A stretch of 12,539 nucleotides of DNA from Betaproteobacteria bacterium (GTDB lineage Bacteria; Pseudomonadota; Gammaproteobacteria; Burkholderiales; Usitatibacteraceae). Where the stretch lies: assembly GCA_025362705.1 (NCBI GenBank), contig JANYFH010000074.1, forward strand, positions 1-12,539. Direction: 5' to 3'. Shown piece by piece: positions 6,366 through 12,539 of the stretch (within the stretch, counting starts at the first letter, position 1; each line of letters begins with the position of its first letter). Below the pieces are notes generated by a model. That model worked only from the letters and a program-made list of their open reading frames with translations, was not told the DNA's origin and searched no databases. The translations under genes were made by a program, and so were the position numbers.

Positions 6366-7313
6366 ATGCCAGTTGCAGAACCGACCCTCGCCACACTTCC
6401 CAACCCAGCGCTGCGCTACTTTCTGGCGACGCGTCCACCATTCCTCGGCGTGACGCTGTTCGCCTGTCTGATCGGACTTGCGACCGCGTTTGCAAGTGGC
6501 GTGAGCATTCGCACAACGACCGCCATCGCCACGATTGTGTTCGCGCTGATGGCGCACGCCGGAATCAATGTGCTCAACGATTACTACGATGCGCTCAATG
6601 GCACTGACGCCAATAACACCGAGCGTATCTTCCCATTCACGGGTGGTAGCCGCTTTATCCAGAATGGCGTGCTGTCCTTGCGAGAGACGGGCGTGTTTGG
6701 TGCCGTGCTCATTGCAGTTGTCATCGCAGCGGGAATTTGGCTAACGACGGTCTCGGCACCGGCGCTGCTATGGATCGGCGTGACGGGGCTGGTGATCGGT
6801 TGGGCATACTCGGCACCGCCACTGAAACTGAACAGCCGTGGAATGGGCGAGACCTGCGTCTGGGCTGGCTTTGCGCTGATTGCCGTAGGTGCTGATTTCG
6901 TGCAGCGTGGCAGTTTCGCGGCACTGCCGCTGATCGCGGTGACAGGTTACGCATTGCTGGTGACCAACATACTTTTCATCAATCAATTCCCTGATCGCAA
7001 AGCCGACGAGGCAGCTGGCAAGCACCACTGGGTAGTGAGGCTCGGGGCTTCGCGTGCGCGCTGGTGCTATTCGGTCATCGCTTGCGCAGCATATTTGTGG
7101 CTCATCGGCGCGGTGACCGCTGGTATGCTGCCGTGGCTCGTGTTGGTGGCGCTGTTGCCGGCGTTCTTGTCGCTCCGAGCGGCGCGTGATCTCGTTCGAT
7201 ATGCCGAAGCACCGGCGAAACTGGCACCGGCAATCCAGCTTACGATTGGCGCGGCATCGCTGCATGGAATTCTGCTTGCTGCAGCACTCGTCGCAGCGCG
7301 CCTGCTGGCTTGA
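6366..7313 (+). CDS. UbiA/MenA-superfamily membrane prenyltransferase
   Basis: The 315-residue polytopic protein belongs to the UbiA superfamily, which attaches polyprenyl chains to aromatic rings in quinone synthesis. The first Asp-rich motif is NVLNDYYDALNGTDANN (68-84, core NDYYD 71-75) and the second is FPDRKADE (208-215); both bind the Mg-diphosphate of the prenyl donor. AYSAPPLKLNSRGMGE (147-162) and PFTGGSRFIQNG are more like MenA-type (1,4-dihydroxy-2-naphthoate) enzymes than classical UbiA. About eight to nine membrane helices are expected. AGGAAAA (6353-6359) precedes the ATG. No men genes are visible here, so its aromatic substrate is unknown. Being divergent from rquA with a shared FNR-type box suggests a role in the quinone pool under low oxygen (inference). 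Haem O, chlorophyll or tocopherol-type prenyltransferases are less likely alternatives. Confidence 0.85.
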   Translation: MPVAEPTLATLPNPALRYFLATRPPFLGVTLFACLIGLATAFASGVSIRTTTAIATIVFALMAHAGINVLNDYYDALNGTDANNTERIFPFTGGSRFIQNGVLSLRETGVFGAVLIAVVIAAGIWLTTVSAPALLWIGVTGLVIGWAYSAPPLKLNSRGMGETCVWAGFALIAVGADFVQRGSFAALPLIAVTGYALLVTNILFINQFPDRKADEAAGKHHWVVRLGASRARWCYSVIACAAYLWLIGAVTAGMLPWLVLVALLPAFLSLRAARDLVRYAEAPAKLAPAIQLTIGAASLHGILLAAALVAARLLA

Positions 7314-7339
7314 TTGCCAAACCCATAAGGAGCCAGACC

Positions 7340-7702
7340 GTGACAAACTATGCATGGACGACCGAAATGTTTCGCGCAATCGACGCAAAGGACACCCAGC
7401 GATTCCTCGCGTTCCTCACTGAGGACGCACAATTTCGTTTCGGTAACGCGCCGCCCACGCTCGGCAGGCAAAACATCGCTGCACTTCTGGCCGGTTTTTT
7501 TGCAAGCATCAAAGCGCTGCACCACGACGTGCTTAACACCTGGACGGTGCCGGATCACGTACTTTGCCAGGGGACAGTTACTTATACGCGGCACGACGGC
7601 TCGACGCTGAGTGTGCCGTTCGTGGATGTGTTTTCGATGCGCGGCACGCTCGTGAAGGACTATTTGATTTACGTCGACGCGTCACAGCTCTACGCAGTCT
7701 AG
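7340..7702 (+). CDS. NTF2/SnoaL-like small protein
   Basis: The 120-residue protein has the pattern of the NTF2-like (SnoaL/ketosteroid-isomerase) fold: an N-terminal helix with RAIDAKDTQRFLAFLTEDAQ, then FRFGNAPPTLGRQNIAALLAG, and C-terminal strands ending VPFVDVFSMRGTLVKDYLIY. Members are lyases, isomerases, hydrolases or binding proteins, and family alone does not give the reaction. I chose GTG at 7340 because AAGGAG (7327-7332) stands 7 bases before it; the in-frame TTG at 7310 overlaps the previous gene's stop and lacks a site. It follows the prenyltransferase gene by 26 bases and is almost certainly co-transcribed with it, so a role in modifying or binding the same aromatic/quinone compound is a reasonable guess, not a demonstrated one. 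Confidence 0.8.
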   Translation: MTNYAWTTEMFRAIDAKDTQRFLAFLTEDAQFRFGNAPPTLGRQNIAALLAGFFASIKALHHDVLNTWTVPDHVLCQGTVTYTRHDGSTLSVPFVDVFSMRGTLVKDYLIYVDASQLYAV

Positions 7703-7717
7703 CCCGCATACGAATGC

Positions 7718-7785
7718 TAAACATCAGCACTGGCGCGCATTTCAGGCAATAATTGTCTGTTAATGCCCGCCAATGCTGGTGTTTA
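7718..7785. terminator. Long imperfect hairpin in the convergent gap, possible bidirectional terminator
   Basis: The outer arms AAACATCAGCACTGGCG (7719-7735) and CGCCAATGCTGGTGTTT (7768-7784) pair over 17 positions with one mismatch and one G-T wobble, plus a flanking T-A pair. The stem continues inward through GCATT/AATGC and CAGGCAA/TTGTCTG, and closes on a TAA loop, so nearly the whole 68 bases fold. It lies between two converging genes (stops at 7702 and 7797). Only short T runs flank it, so termination in both directions is plausible but a palindromic repeat is also possible. Confidence 0.55.
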
Positions 7786-7796
7786 CTGATAACGCA

Positions 7797-9581
7797 TTAC
7801 GTGCTCTGCGCGGTGCTTCGCAACTTGATATGCAAATCCCGTAACTGTTTCTCCGGCACGGCTGACGGTGCATCGACCATCAAGTCCTGGCCGCGCTGCG
7901 TTTTCGGGAACGCGATCACATCGCGGATCGAATCCCACTTCTCGCACATCAGCGTCACCGAGCGATCAAGTCCGAAAGCGATACCACCCATCGGCGGCGC
8001 GCCGTATTCGAGCGCATCAAGCAGGAAGCCGAATTTCGCACGTTGATCCTCCTCAGATATGCCGAGCGTCTTGAATTGTTTTTGCTGTAACGCCGGCTGG
8101 TGGATACGCACCGAACCGCCACCCAGTTCCCAGCCGTTCATCGCCACGTCGTAGGCTTTGGCGAGCACTTTTGAAGGATCGGTGTCCATTAACGCGATGT
8201 GCTCGTCCTTCGGCGCAGTGAAGGGGTGATGCGCGGACACATAGCGATTATTCTCTTCGTCGAAATCGTAAGCCGGAAAATCGACCACCCACACCGGTTT
8301 ATAGCCGCCTTCGGCGAAACCTTTGGCGTGGCCGAGCTTGGAACGCAACGCACCCAGGGTGTCGTACACGACCTTCGCCTTATCAGCGCAAAAGAAAATG
8401 ATGTCGCCGGTTTTGGCATTGCATGCCGTGAGAATTTTGCCGAGTGTTTCTTCGGAGAAAAATTTCACGATCGGCGATTGCAATCCTTCGGCGTTTAGCT
8501 TTGTCGCGTCGTTGACCTTGATGTATGCAAGACCTTTCGCGCCGTAGATGGCGGCGAATATGGCGAGGTCATCGAGTTCTTTTCTCGCGAACATCGCGTT
8601 GCCGGCGGGCAAACAGAGCGCGGCGACTTTGCCGTTCTTCGCATTTGCCGCGTCGACGAAAACCTTGAAACCTGAATCCTTGACGATATCGGTGAGTTCC
8701 GTCAGTTCAAGTTTCACGCGCAGATCAGGTTTGTCCGAGCCGTACTTTGACATCGCTTCTGCATAGGTAATGCGCGGAAAATCAGGCAGATCGACCCCAA
8801 CGCCCGCCTTCCACATCGCCTTCACGAGGCCTTCCATGATGTCCTGAATTTCGCGCTCATTCAGGAATGATGTCTCGATATCAATCTGCGTGAATTCAGG
8901 CTGACGATCCGCGCGCAGGTCTTCGTCGCGGAAACATTTGACAATCTGGTAATAGCGATCAAAGCCCGACACCATCAGCAGCTGTTTAAACAGCTGCGGA
9001 CTTTGCGGCAATGCATAGAACTGGCCGTCGTGCATACGTGACGGCACCAGGAATTCGCGCGCACCTTCGGGTGTCGATTTGTACAACACCGGCGTTTCAA
9101 TATCGATGAAACCCTGTGCGTCCAGATATTGACGCACCGCCATTGCGATGCGATAACGCATGCGCAAATTCTTTTGCATCGTTTCGCGTCGCAAATCGAT
9201 GTAGCGATATTTCAGCCGCACTTCCTCATTGACGTTTTCGTCGTCGATCATGAACGGCGGCGTGAGTGCGGCGTTCAGTATTTCCACTTCCGAGGCCAGC
9301 ACTTCGATCTCGCCGCTTTTCAGATTGGCGTTGATGGTGCCTTCCGGGCGCGGCCGTACGGTGCCAATCACTTTCAGCACGAATTCGTTACGGGTTTTGT
9401 CGGCTGTTTGAAATGCATTTGGTGTGTCGGGGTCAATCACGACTTGCACCAGACCTTCGCGGTCGCGAAGATCGATGAAGATCACGCCGCCGTGATCGCG
9501 CCGTCTATGCGCCCAGCCGAATAGCGTAACTTGCTGCCCGAGGTATTGCTTGTCGATAAAACCGCAGTAATTAGTTCTCAC
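7797..9581 (-). CDS. aspS: Aspartyl-tRNA synthetase, bacterial type, probably non-discriminating (Asp/Asn)
   Basis: This 594-residue class II synthetase charges tRNA-Asp with aspartate in the cytoplasm. In order: an N-terminal anticodon-binding OB domain (about 1-105); motif 1 region with YRYIDLRR (125-132); motif 2 with CFRDEDLRADRQPEFTQIDI (216-235); the bacterial GAD insertion (about 285-420); and motif 3 with GIAFGLDR ending at Arg540. The start is GTG (9581-9579), preceded by GGA, and gives MRTNYCG, the conserved start of bacterial AspRS. In the anticodon domain RRRDHGG places His30 where discriminating enzymes such as E. coli have Leu. This form is seen in non-discriminating enzymes that also make Asp-tRNA-Asn for GatCAB. 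It is the third gene of a minus-strand run after the zinc-ribbon and DUF502 genes, with a 151-bp gap upstream. Confidence 0.97.
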   Translation of the reverse strand: MRTNYCGFIDKQYLGQQVTLFGWAHRRRDHGGVIFIDLRDREGLVQVVIDPDTPNAFQTADKTRNEFVLKVIGTVRPRPEGTINANLKSGEIEVLASEVEILNAALTPPFMIDDENVNEEVRLKYRYIDLRRETMQKNLRMRYRIAMAVRQYLDAQGFIDIETPVLYKSTPEGAREFLVPSRMHDGQFYALPQSPQLFKQLLMVSGFDRYYQIVKCFRDEDLRADRQPEFTQIDIETSFLNEREIQDIMEGLVKAMWKAGVGVDLPDFPRITYAEAMSKYGSDKPDLRVKLELTELTDIVKDSGFKVFVDAANAKNGKVAALCLPAGNAMFARKELDDLAIFAAIYGAKGLAYIKVNDATKLNAEGLQSPIVKFFSEETLGKILTACNAKTGDIIFFCADKAKVVYDTLGALRSKLGHAKGFAEGGYKPVWVVDFPAYDFDEENNRYVSAHHPFTAPKDEHIALMDTDPSKVLAKAYDVAMNGWELGGGSVRIHQPALQQKQFKTLGISEEDQRAKFGFLLDALEYGAPPMGGIAFGLDRSVTLMCEKWDSIRDVIAFPKTQRGQDLMVDAPSAVPEKQLRDLHIKLRSTAQST

Positions 9582-9732
9582 GATGGATTCCAGAATTTTT
9601 TGTCTTGCGAAGTTGATGGTGCCGTCATGTAGAGCTCTGCGCGACAGGCAGGTTACTCGCCCGATGTGGGCGGGCTCGAGATGACAGGAAAATTTATTTT
9701 TCTACGCCGCAGCGGGCAGAAACGAACGCCGG

Positions 9733-10383
9733 CTACGGCTTCGGATTGGGGTCGGTGCCGGATGTTTTCATCTCGGCGCCGTTTCGGTGATTGGGTCGCA
9801 GCGGTTCGGCGACACCCATGGAGATAATGTATTTCAACGCGTCATCCACACTCATGTTGAGCGGGTGCACTTCGGATTTTTTCACCAGCAGAAAAAATCC
9901 GGCGGTGATGTTTGGCGTGGTGGGAATGAATACCGCGTAATAGTCGTGACCCAGATAATCGGTGACTTCGTGTTGCGGCTCGCCGGTGAGAAGCGCGACG
10001 GTCCAGGTGTCGTGATGCGGATAGCGTACCAGCACGACTTTGCGAAACGCTTTGCCATCAGCCGAAAACAGGATGTCGGAAATCTGTTTCACGCCGGTAT
10101 AAATTGAACGCACGATGGGAATGCGCTGCAGCACTTGATCCCACCAGTGCAACAGTTTCTTGCCGAAAAAATTCGCGGCAATGACGCCCGTGAGCAGAAC
10201 AATCGCCACCGTCAGGAACACGCCCATACCAGGCACGTGGAAACCCAGCCACGCCTCGGTCTGGAATTTTTCTGGCAGCAGCAACAGCGATTGATCCATC
10301 AAATCGATGAGCAACTTCAATACCCAGCCGGTAATCACTAGCGGTATCCAAACCAACAGTCCCGCGATCAAATATTTGCGCAT
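9733..10383 (-). CDS. DUF502 family membrane protein
   Basis: The 216-residue protein shows the family pattern: membrane helix 1 at about 4-26 (LIAGLLVWIPLVITGWVLKL), helix 2 at about 53-73 after PGMG, then IPIVRSIYTGVKQ (88-100), VFIPTTPNITAGFF (151-164) and a C-terminal SVDDALKYIISMG (178-190). The function is unknown; the part after helix 2 is probably a folded soluble domain. I chose the ATG at 10383 because the protein then begins MRKYLIAGLL like its relatives. The frame is open for 56 more codons upstream, but those give an arginine/proline-rich shadow of the zinc-ribbon gene. It begins 10 bases after the stop of that gene and precedes aspS, an order common in betaproteobacteria. Confidence 0.9.
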   Translation of the reverse strand: MRKYLIAGLLVWIPLVITGWVLKLLIDLMDQSLLLLPEKFQTEAWLGFHVPGMGVFLTVAIVLLTGVIAANFFGKKLLHWWDQVLQRIPIVRSIYTGVKQISDILFSADGKAFRKVVLVRYPHHDTWTVALLTGEPQHEVTDYLGHDYYAVFIPTTPNITAGFFLLVKKSEVHPLNMSVDDALKYIISMGVAEPLRPNHRNGAEMKTSGTDPNPKP

Positions 10384-10393
10384 GTTTATGCCG

Positions 10394-10777
10394 CTATTTC
10401 GCGGGCGCAGCCGCAGCAGGTGCTGGCGTGGTCGCCGCGGGTGTTGGCGTTGCGCTTGGTGCGGTTGCCTGAGGTGTCGCAGTGGCGGTTTCGGTTTTCG
10501 CGTCGGTCTTTGTGTCCGATTTGGTTTCCGTTTTGCTATCTGGCTTCGCATCGGACGCGGGCACGTCCGTTTTTGCGTCGCCTGCGGGCTTCTTTCCGTC
10601 GCGGAAATCAGTCACGTACCAGCCACTGCCTTTCAACTGAAATCCGGGTGCCGTCAATTGCTTGGCGAACGTCGATTTACCGCACGCAGGACACTCCGTC
10701 AGCGGCGCGTCACTGAATTTTTGCAGCGCGTCCTTGGTGTGTCCACAGGACGAACATTTGTATGCGTAGATGGGCAT
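10394..10777 (-). CDS. FmdB-type zinc-ribbon protein with long Ala/Thr/Lys/Pro tail
   Basis: The first 70 residues form a small zinc-ribbon domain: MPIYAYKCSSCGHTKDALQK with Cys8 and Cys11, then ECPACGK with Cys29 and Cys32, four ligands for one zinc. This is the FmdB/CxxC_CXXC_SSSS regulatory-protein type, whose cellular role is not settled. From about residue 68 to 127 the protein is a low-complexity tail, first Lys/Thr/Asp/Glu repeats (KTD, KTE, KSD) and then Ala/Thr/Pro, likely disordered. Many relatives end soon after the ribbon, so the tail is a local elaboration. No strong ribosome-binding site precedes the ATG, but the MPIYAYKC start is conserved. It appears to head the run with DUF502 and aspS. 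Confidence 0.88.
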   Translation of the reverse strand: MPIYAYKCSSCGHTKDALQKFSDAPLTECPACGKSTFAKQLTAPGFQLKGSGWYVTDFRDGKKPAGDAKTDVPASDAKPDSKTETKSDTKTDAKTETATATPQATAPSATPTPAATTPAPAAAAPAK

Positions 10778-10875
10778 GTATAAGGAAAAAGAATTGAAAC
10801 TGATGGAGCGTTGAATGACTAATTTGTTATTTTAACACAATGAGTTAGCGCACTTGTGCAGTGCCGCATTCGTAG

Positions 10876-11703
10876 TTATTTGATCACCACTTTTTCGAGT
10901 CCTGCGGGTGGGTGCGGGTACTGCATTTTCAGGTTGCTTAGCACCTCGACCAATACCGAACACACATACAAATCGCGCACCCAGTTGCGATCCGCCGGCA
11001 CGATGTACCACGGCGCATGCTGGCTCGATGTGGCGTTGATGCCTTCTTCATAGACGCGTTGGTAGTCGTCCCACTTTCCGCGTGCGACCAAGTCACCCGG
11101 ATTGAATTTCCACTTTTTCGCGGGATCGTCCAGACGCTCCTGCAGTCGCTGCTTTTGTTCGTCCCTGGAAATGTGCAGAAAAAATTTGAGGATGATCGTA
11201 CCTTCTTCAACGAGCATTGTTTCGAAGTCATTGATCTGACGGAAACGTGCCTTGGCGGTGCGGTCGTCGATCCAGCCCTCGACACGGGTGATGAGCACAT
11301 CTTCATAGTGGCTGCGGTTGAACACCACCATCTCGCCCTTGGCCGGCACACGCTGATGCACGCGCCACAAATAATCGTGATCCAGCTCCGCAGCCGTCGG
11401 CGCCTTAAAGCTCGCGACGTGAATGCCCAGCGGATTAATGCCGGAAAACACTTTGCGAATGACACCATCCTTGCCGCCCGTATCCATCGCCTGCAACACC
11501 ACCAGAACTTTGTGCTTATGCTCGGCGTAGAGTAGCTCCTGCAATTCCACCAGGCGCGCATTCAATTGCGCAAATATTGCGACGGTCGCCGCTTTGTCAC
11601 CGTTGAAACTGCAGGTGGATCGCGGGTCGATGTCGGCGAGTTTTGTTTTACCATTCGCGATAATCGGGCGAACGGTTTTGATGTCTTCGGATTTTTTGGC
11701 CAT
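10876..11703 (-). CDS. ppk2: PPK2-family polyphosphate:nucleotide phosphotransferase
   Basis: The 275-residue protein uses polyphosphate to phosphorylate nucleotides (or makes polyphosphate in reverse). Its P-loop is MDTGGKDG (73-80), the Walker B region is VVFNRSHYEDVL (126-137), and the lid and C-terminal part include RDEQKQRLQERL (180-191) and APWYIVPADRNWVRDL (230-245). FKAPTAAELDHDYLWRVHQ (99-117) is typical of the subgroup often annotated as polyphosphate:AMP/ADP phosphotransferase (class III-like); the exact nucleotide preference cannot be read from sequence. I chose the ATG at 11703, preceded by AGGA, over an in-frame start 32 codons upstream whose extra residues do not resemble the family. 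It diverges from the quinone oxidoreductase-like gene. Confidence 0.93.
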   Translation of the reverse strand: MAKKSEDIKTVRPIIANGKTKLADIDPRSTCSFNGDKAATVAIFAQLNARLVELQELLYAEHKHKVLVVLQAMDTGGKDGVIRKVFSGINPLGIHVASFKAPTAAELDHDYLWRVHQRVPAKGEMVVFNRSHYEDVLITRVEGWIDDRTAKARFRQINDFETMLVEEGTIILKFFLHISRDEQKQRLQERLDDPAKKWKFNPGDLVARGKWDDYQRVYEEGINATSSQHAPWYIVPADRNWVRDLYVCSVLVEVLSNLKMQYPHPPAGLEKVVIK

Positions 11704-11781
11704 GACCGGTGTCCTGTGTTTTCTGCAAAGCTGCACGGCATAATCGCATATTGGCCCCGGTGCGCCAAACCAAGCGCACGC

Positions 11782-11799
11782 GTGAGCGGGCCCGCCCAC
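11782..11799. repeat. GC-rich near-perfect palindrome upstream of the oxidoreductase gene
   Basis: GTGAGCGGGCCCGCCCAC is an 18-bp palindrome with a single mismatched pair; its core GCGGGCCCGC (11786-11795) is perfect. It lies 21 bases before the ATG at 11821 and directly follows another 8-bp palindrome, CACGCGTG (11777-11784, sharing three bases). It could be an operator for the divergent gene pair or a leader hairpin. No regulator gene is adjacent. Confidence 0.35.
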
Positions 11800-11820
11800 T
11801 CAATTCAACTGGAAATCGCA

Positions 11821-12539
11821 ATGACCTCTGCTTCTTTCGCACTGCCTGCCACCATGAAATACGTTGCCGTGACCGGACCGGGCGCTGCCGAGGTTATGCA
11901 CGTTGCCACGGGCCCACTTCCAGCGTTTGGTGAAAATGATGTGCTGTTAAAAGTCGAATTCGCAGGTGTAAATCGCCCCGACGTCGCGCAACGTTTCGGC
12001 ACTTACGCGCCACCACCCGGAGCATCGCCCGTCATGGGGCTCGAAGTATCGGGCACCATCGCGGCAGTTGGTGCGACCGTCACGCAATGGAAAGTGGGTG
12101 ATGCCGTTTGCGCCCTGACCCCCGGCGGTGGTTACGCAGAATATTGCGCGGCGCCCGCCTCGCATTGCCTGCCGGTTCCGCGCGGCCTGTCGATGCTGGA
12201 AGCGGCAGGTGTGCCGGAGAATTTTTTTACGGTATGGGTAAATGTATTCGATACCTGCAAACTGAAAGCAGGTGAATCATTGCTGGTGCACGGTGGCTCA
12301 TCAGGTATCGGTCTCACTGCAATCCAACTCGCCAAGGCATTCGGCGCGACAGTTTTCACGACGGTCGGCAACGATGAAAAGGCCGCGTTCTGCAAGGCCA
12401 TTGGCGCGGATCATGTGTTTAATTACAAAACACAGGAATGGTCGAACGAAATTTTTGTAGTCACGCAGAAGAAGGGCGTGAATGTGATTCTTGATATGGT
12501 CGGCGGGAGCTACATCGAAAAAAATCTGCGCTCACTCGC
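11821..12539 (+). CDS. NAD(P)H:quinone oxidoreductase-like MDR protein, partial at the window end
   Basis: The 239 visible residues are the N-terminal GroES-like domain and most of the Rossmann domain of a zinc-independent medium-chain dehydrogenase/reductase of the quinone oxidoreductase (PIG3/QOR) type. Landmarks are FAGVNRPDVAQRFGTYAPPP (47-66), PVMGLEVSGTIAAVG (70-84), a GVPENFFTVW stretch (150s region start) and the NADPH-binding loop HGGSSGIGLTAIQLAK (157-172). Cysteine ligands of a structural zinc are absent. The reading frame is open to the last base and about 90 residues should be missing. ATG 11821 is taken as the start; ATG 11854 is possible but has no ribosome-binding site. Such enzymes reduce small quinones or enals, so proximity to rquA does not by itself imply a role with rhodoquinone. 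Confidence 0.9.
   Translation, partial: MTSASFALPATMKYVAVTGPGAAEVMHVATGPLPAFGENDVLLKVEFAGVNRPDVAQRFGTYAPPPGASPVMGLEVSGTIAAVGATVTQWKVGDAVCALTPGGGYAEYCAAPASHCLPVPRGLSMLEAAGVPENFFTVWVNVFDTCKLKAGESLLVHGGSSGIGLTAIQLAKAFGATVFTTVGNDEKAAFCKAIGADHVFNYKTQEWSNEIFVVTQKKGVNVILDMVGGSYIEKNLRSL

Noticed and set aside
10291..10302. TTGAT-CC-ATCAA as a third FNR-type box.
   Set aside because: The spacer is two bases instead of four and the site lies inside the DUF502 coding region.
10384..10551. A 56-residue basic N-terminal extension of the DUF502 protein.
   Set aside because: It is an Arg/Pro-rich shadow of the overlapping zinc-ribbon gene; the family start is MRKYLIAG at 10383.
10778..10875. Promoter or terminator in the gap between ppk2 and the zinc-ribbon gene.
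   Set aside because: There is a TAAAAT-like hexamer and a five-pair GCACT/AGTGC stem, but no matching -35 and no T tract, so neither can be supported.

Overview
The window looks like chromosomal DNA of a facultatively anaerobic betaproteobacterium. I infer this from the fmdB-type zinc ribbon, DUF502 and aspS run (10777 down to 7797), which is a common betaproteobacterial order, from the moderately high G+C, and from the ubiquinone/rhodoquinone-type respiratory genes. No rRNA, tRNA, CRISPR array, phage gene or transposase gene is visible.

Layout. 1-1452 (minus): an isoaspartyl peptidase/asparaginase gene, followed with a TGATG stop/start overlap by a GNAT acetyltransferase gene that is broken by one in-frame TAA. 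1531-1679: a non-coding, MITE-like element with perfect terminal inverted repeats and CTAG at both ends. 1694-1909 (minus): an unrecognised 71-aa small protein. 2013-2028: a perfect FNR/ANR-type box. 2108-5398 (plus): frdABCD, the four-subunit quinol:fumarate reductase of the E. coli type, with every junction an ATGA overlap. 5436-6149 (minus): rquA, the enzyme that converts ubiquinone to rhodoquinone, convergent with frd. 6257-6270: a second FNR-type box (9 of 10 consensus positions) between the divergent rquA and a UbiA/MenA-superfamily prenyltransferase gene (6366-7313, plus), which is followed by an NTF2/SnoaL-like gene (7340-7702, plus). 7718-7785: a long hairpin in a convergent gap. 7797-10777 (minus): aspS, DUF502 and zinc-ribbon genes. 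10876-11703 (minus): a PPK2-family polyphosphate kinase. 11821-12539 (plus, cut by the window end): an NAD(P)H:quinone-oxidoreductase-like MDR protein.

How it fits together. The segment 2013-7702 reads as an anaerobic respiration island. FrdABCD reduces fumarate with electrons from a low-potential quinol, RquA makes such a quinone (rhodoquinone), and a prenyltransferase of the quinone-biosynthesis superfamily plus an NTF2-fold protein sit beside it. Both intergenic control regions carry FNR-type sites, so the whole set is probably switched on together when oxygen falls. The functions of the prenyltransferase and the NTF2-like protein in this setting are the most open questions. The flanking genes look like ordinary housekeeping genes.
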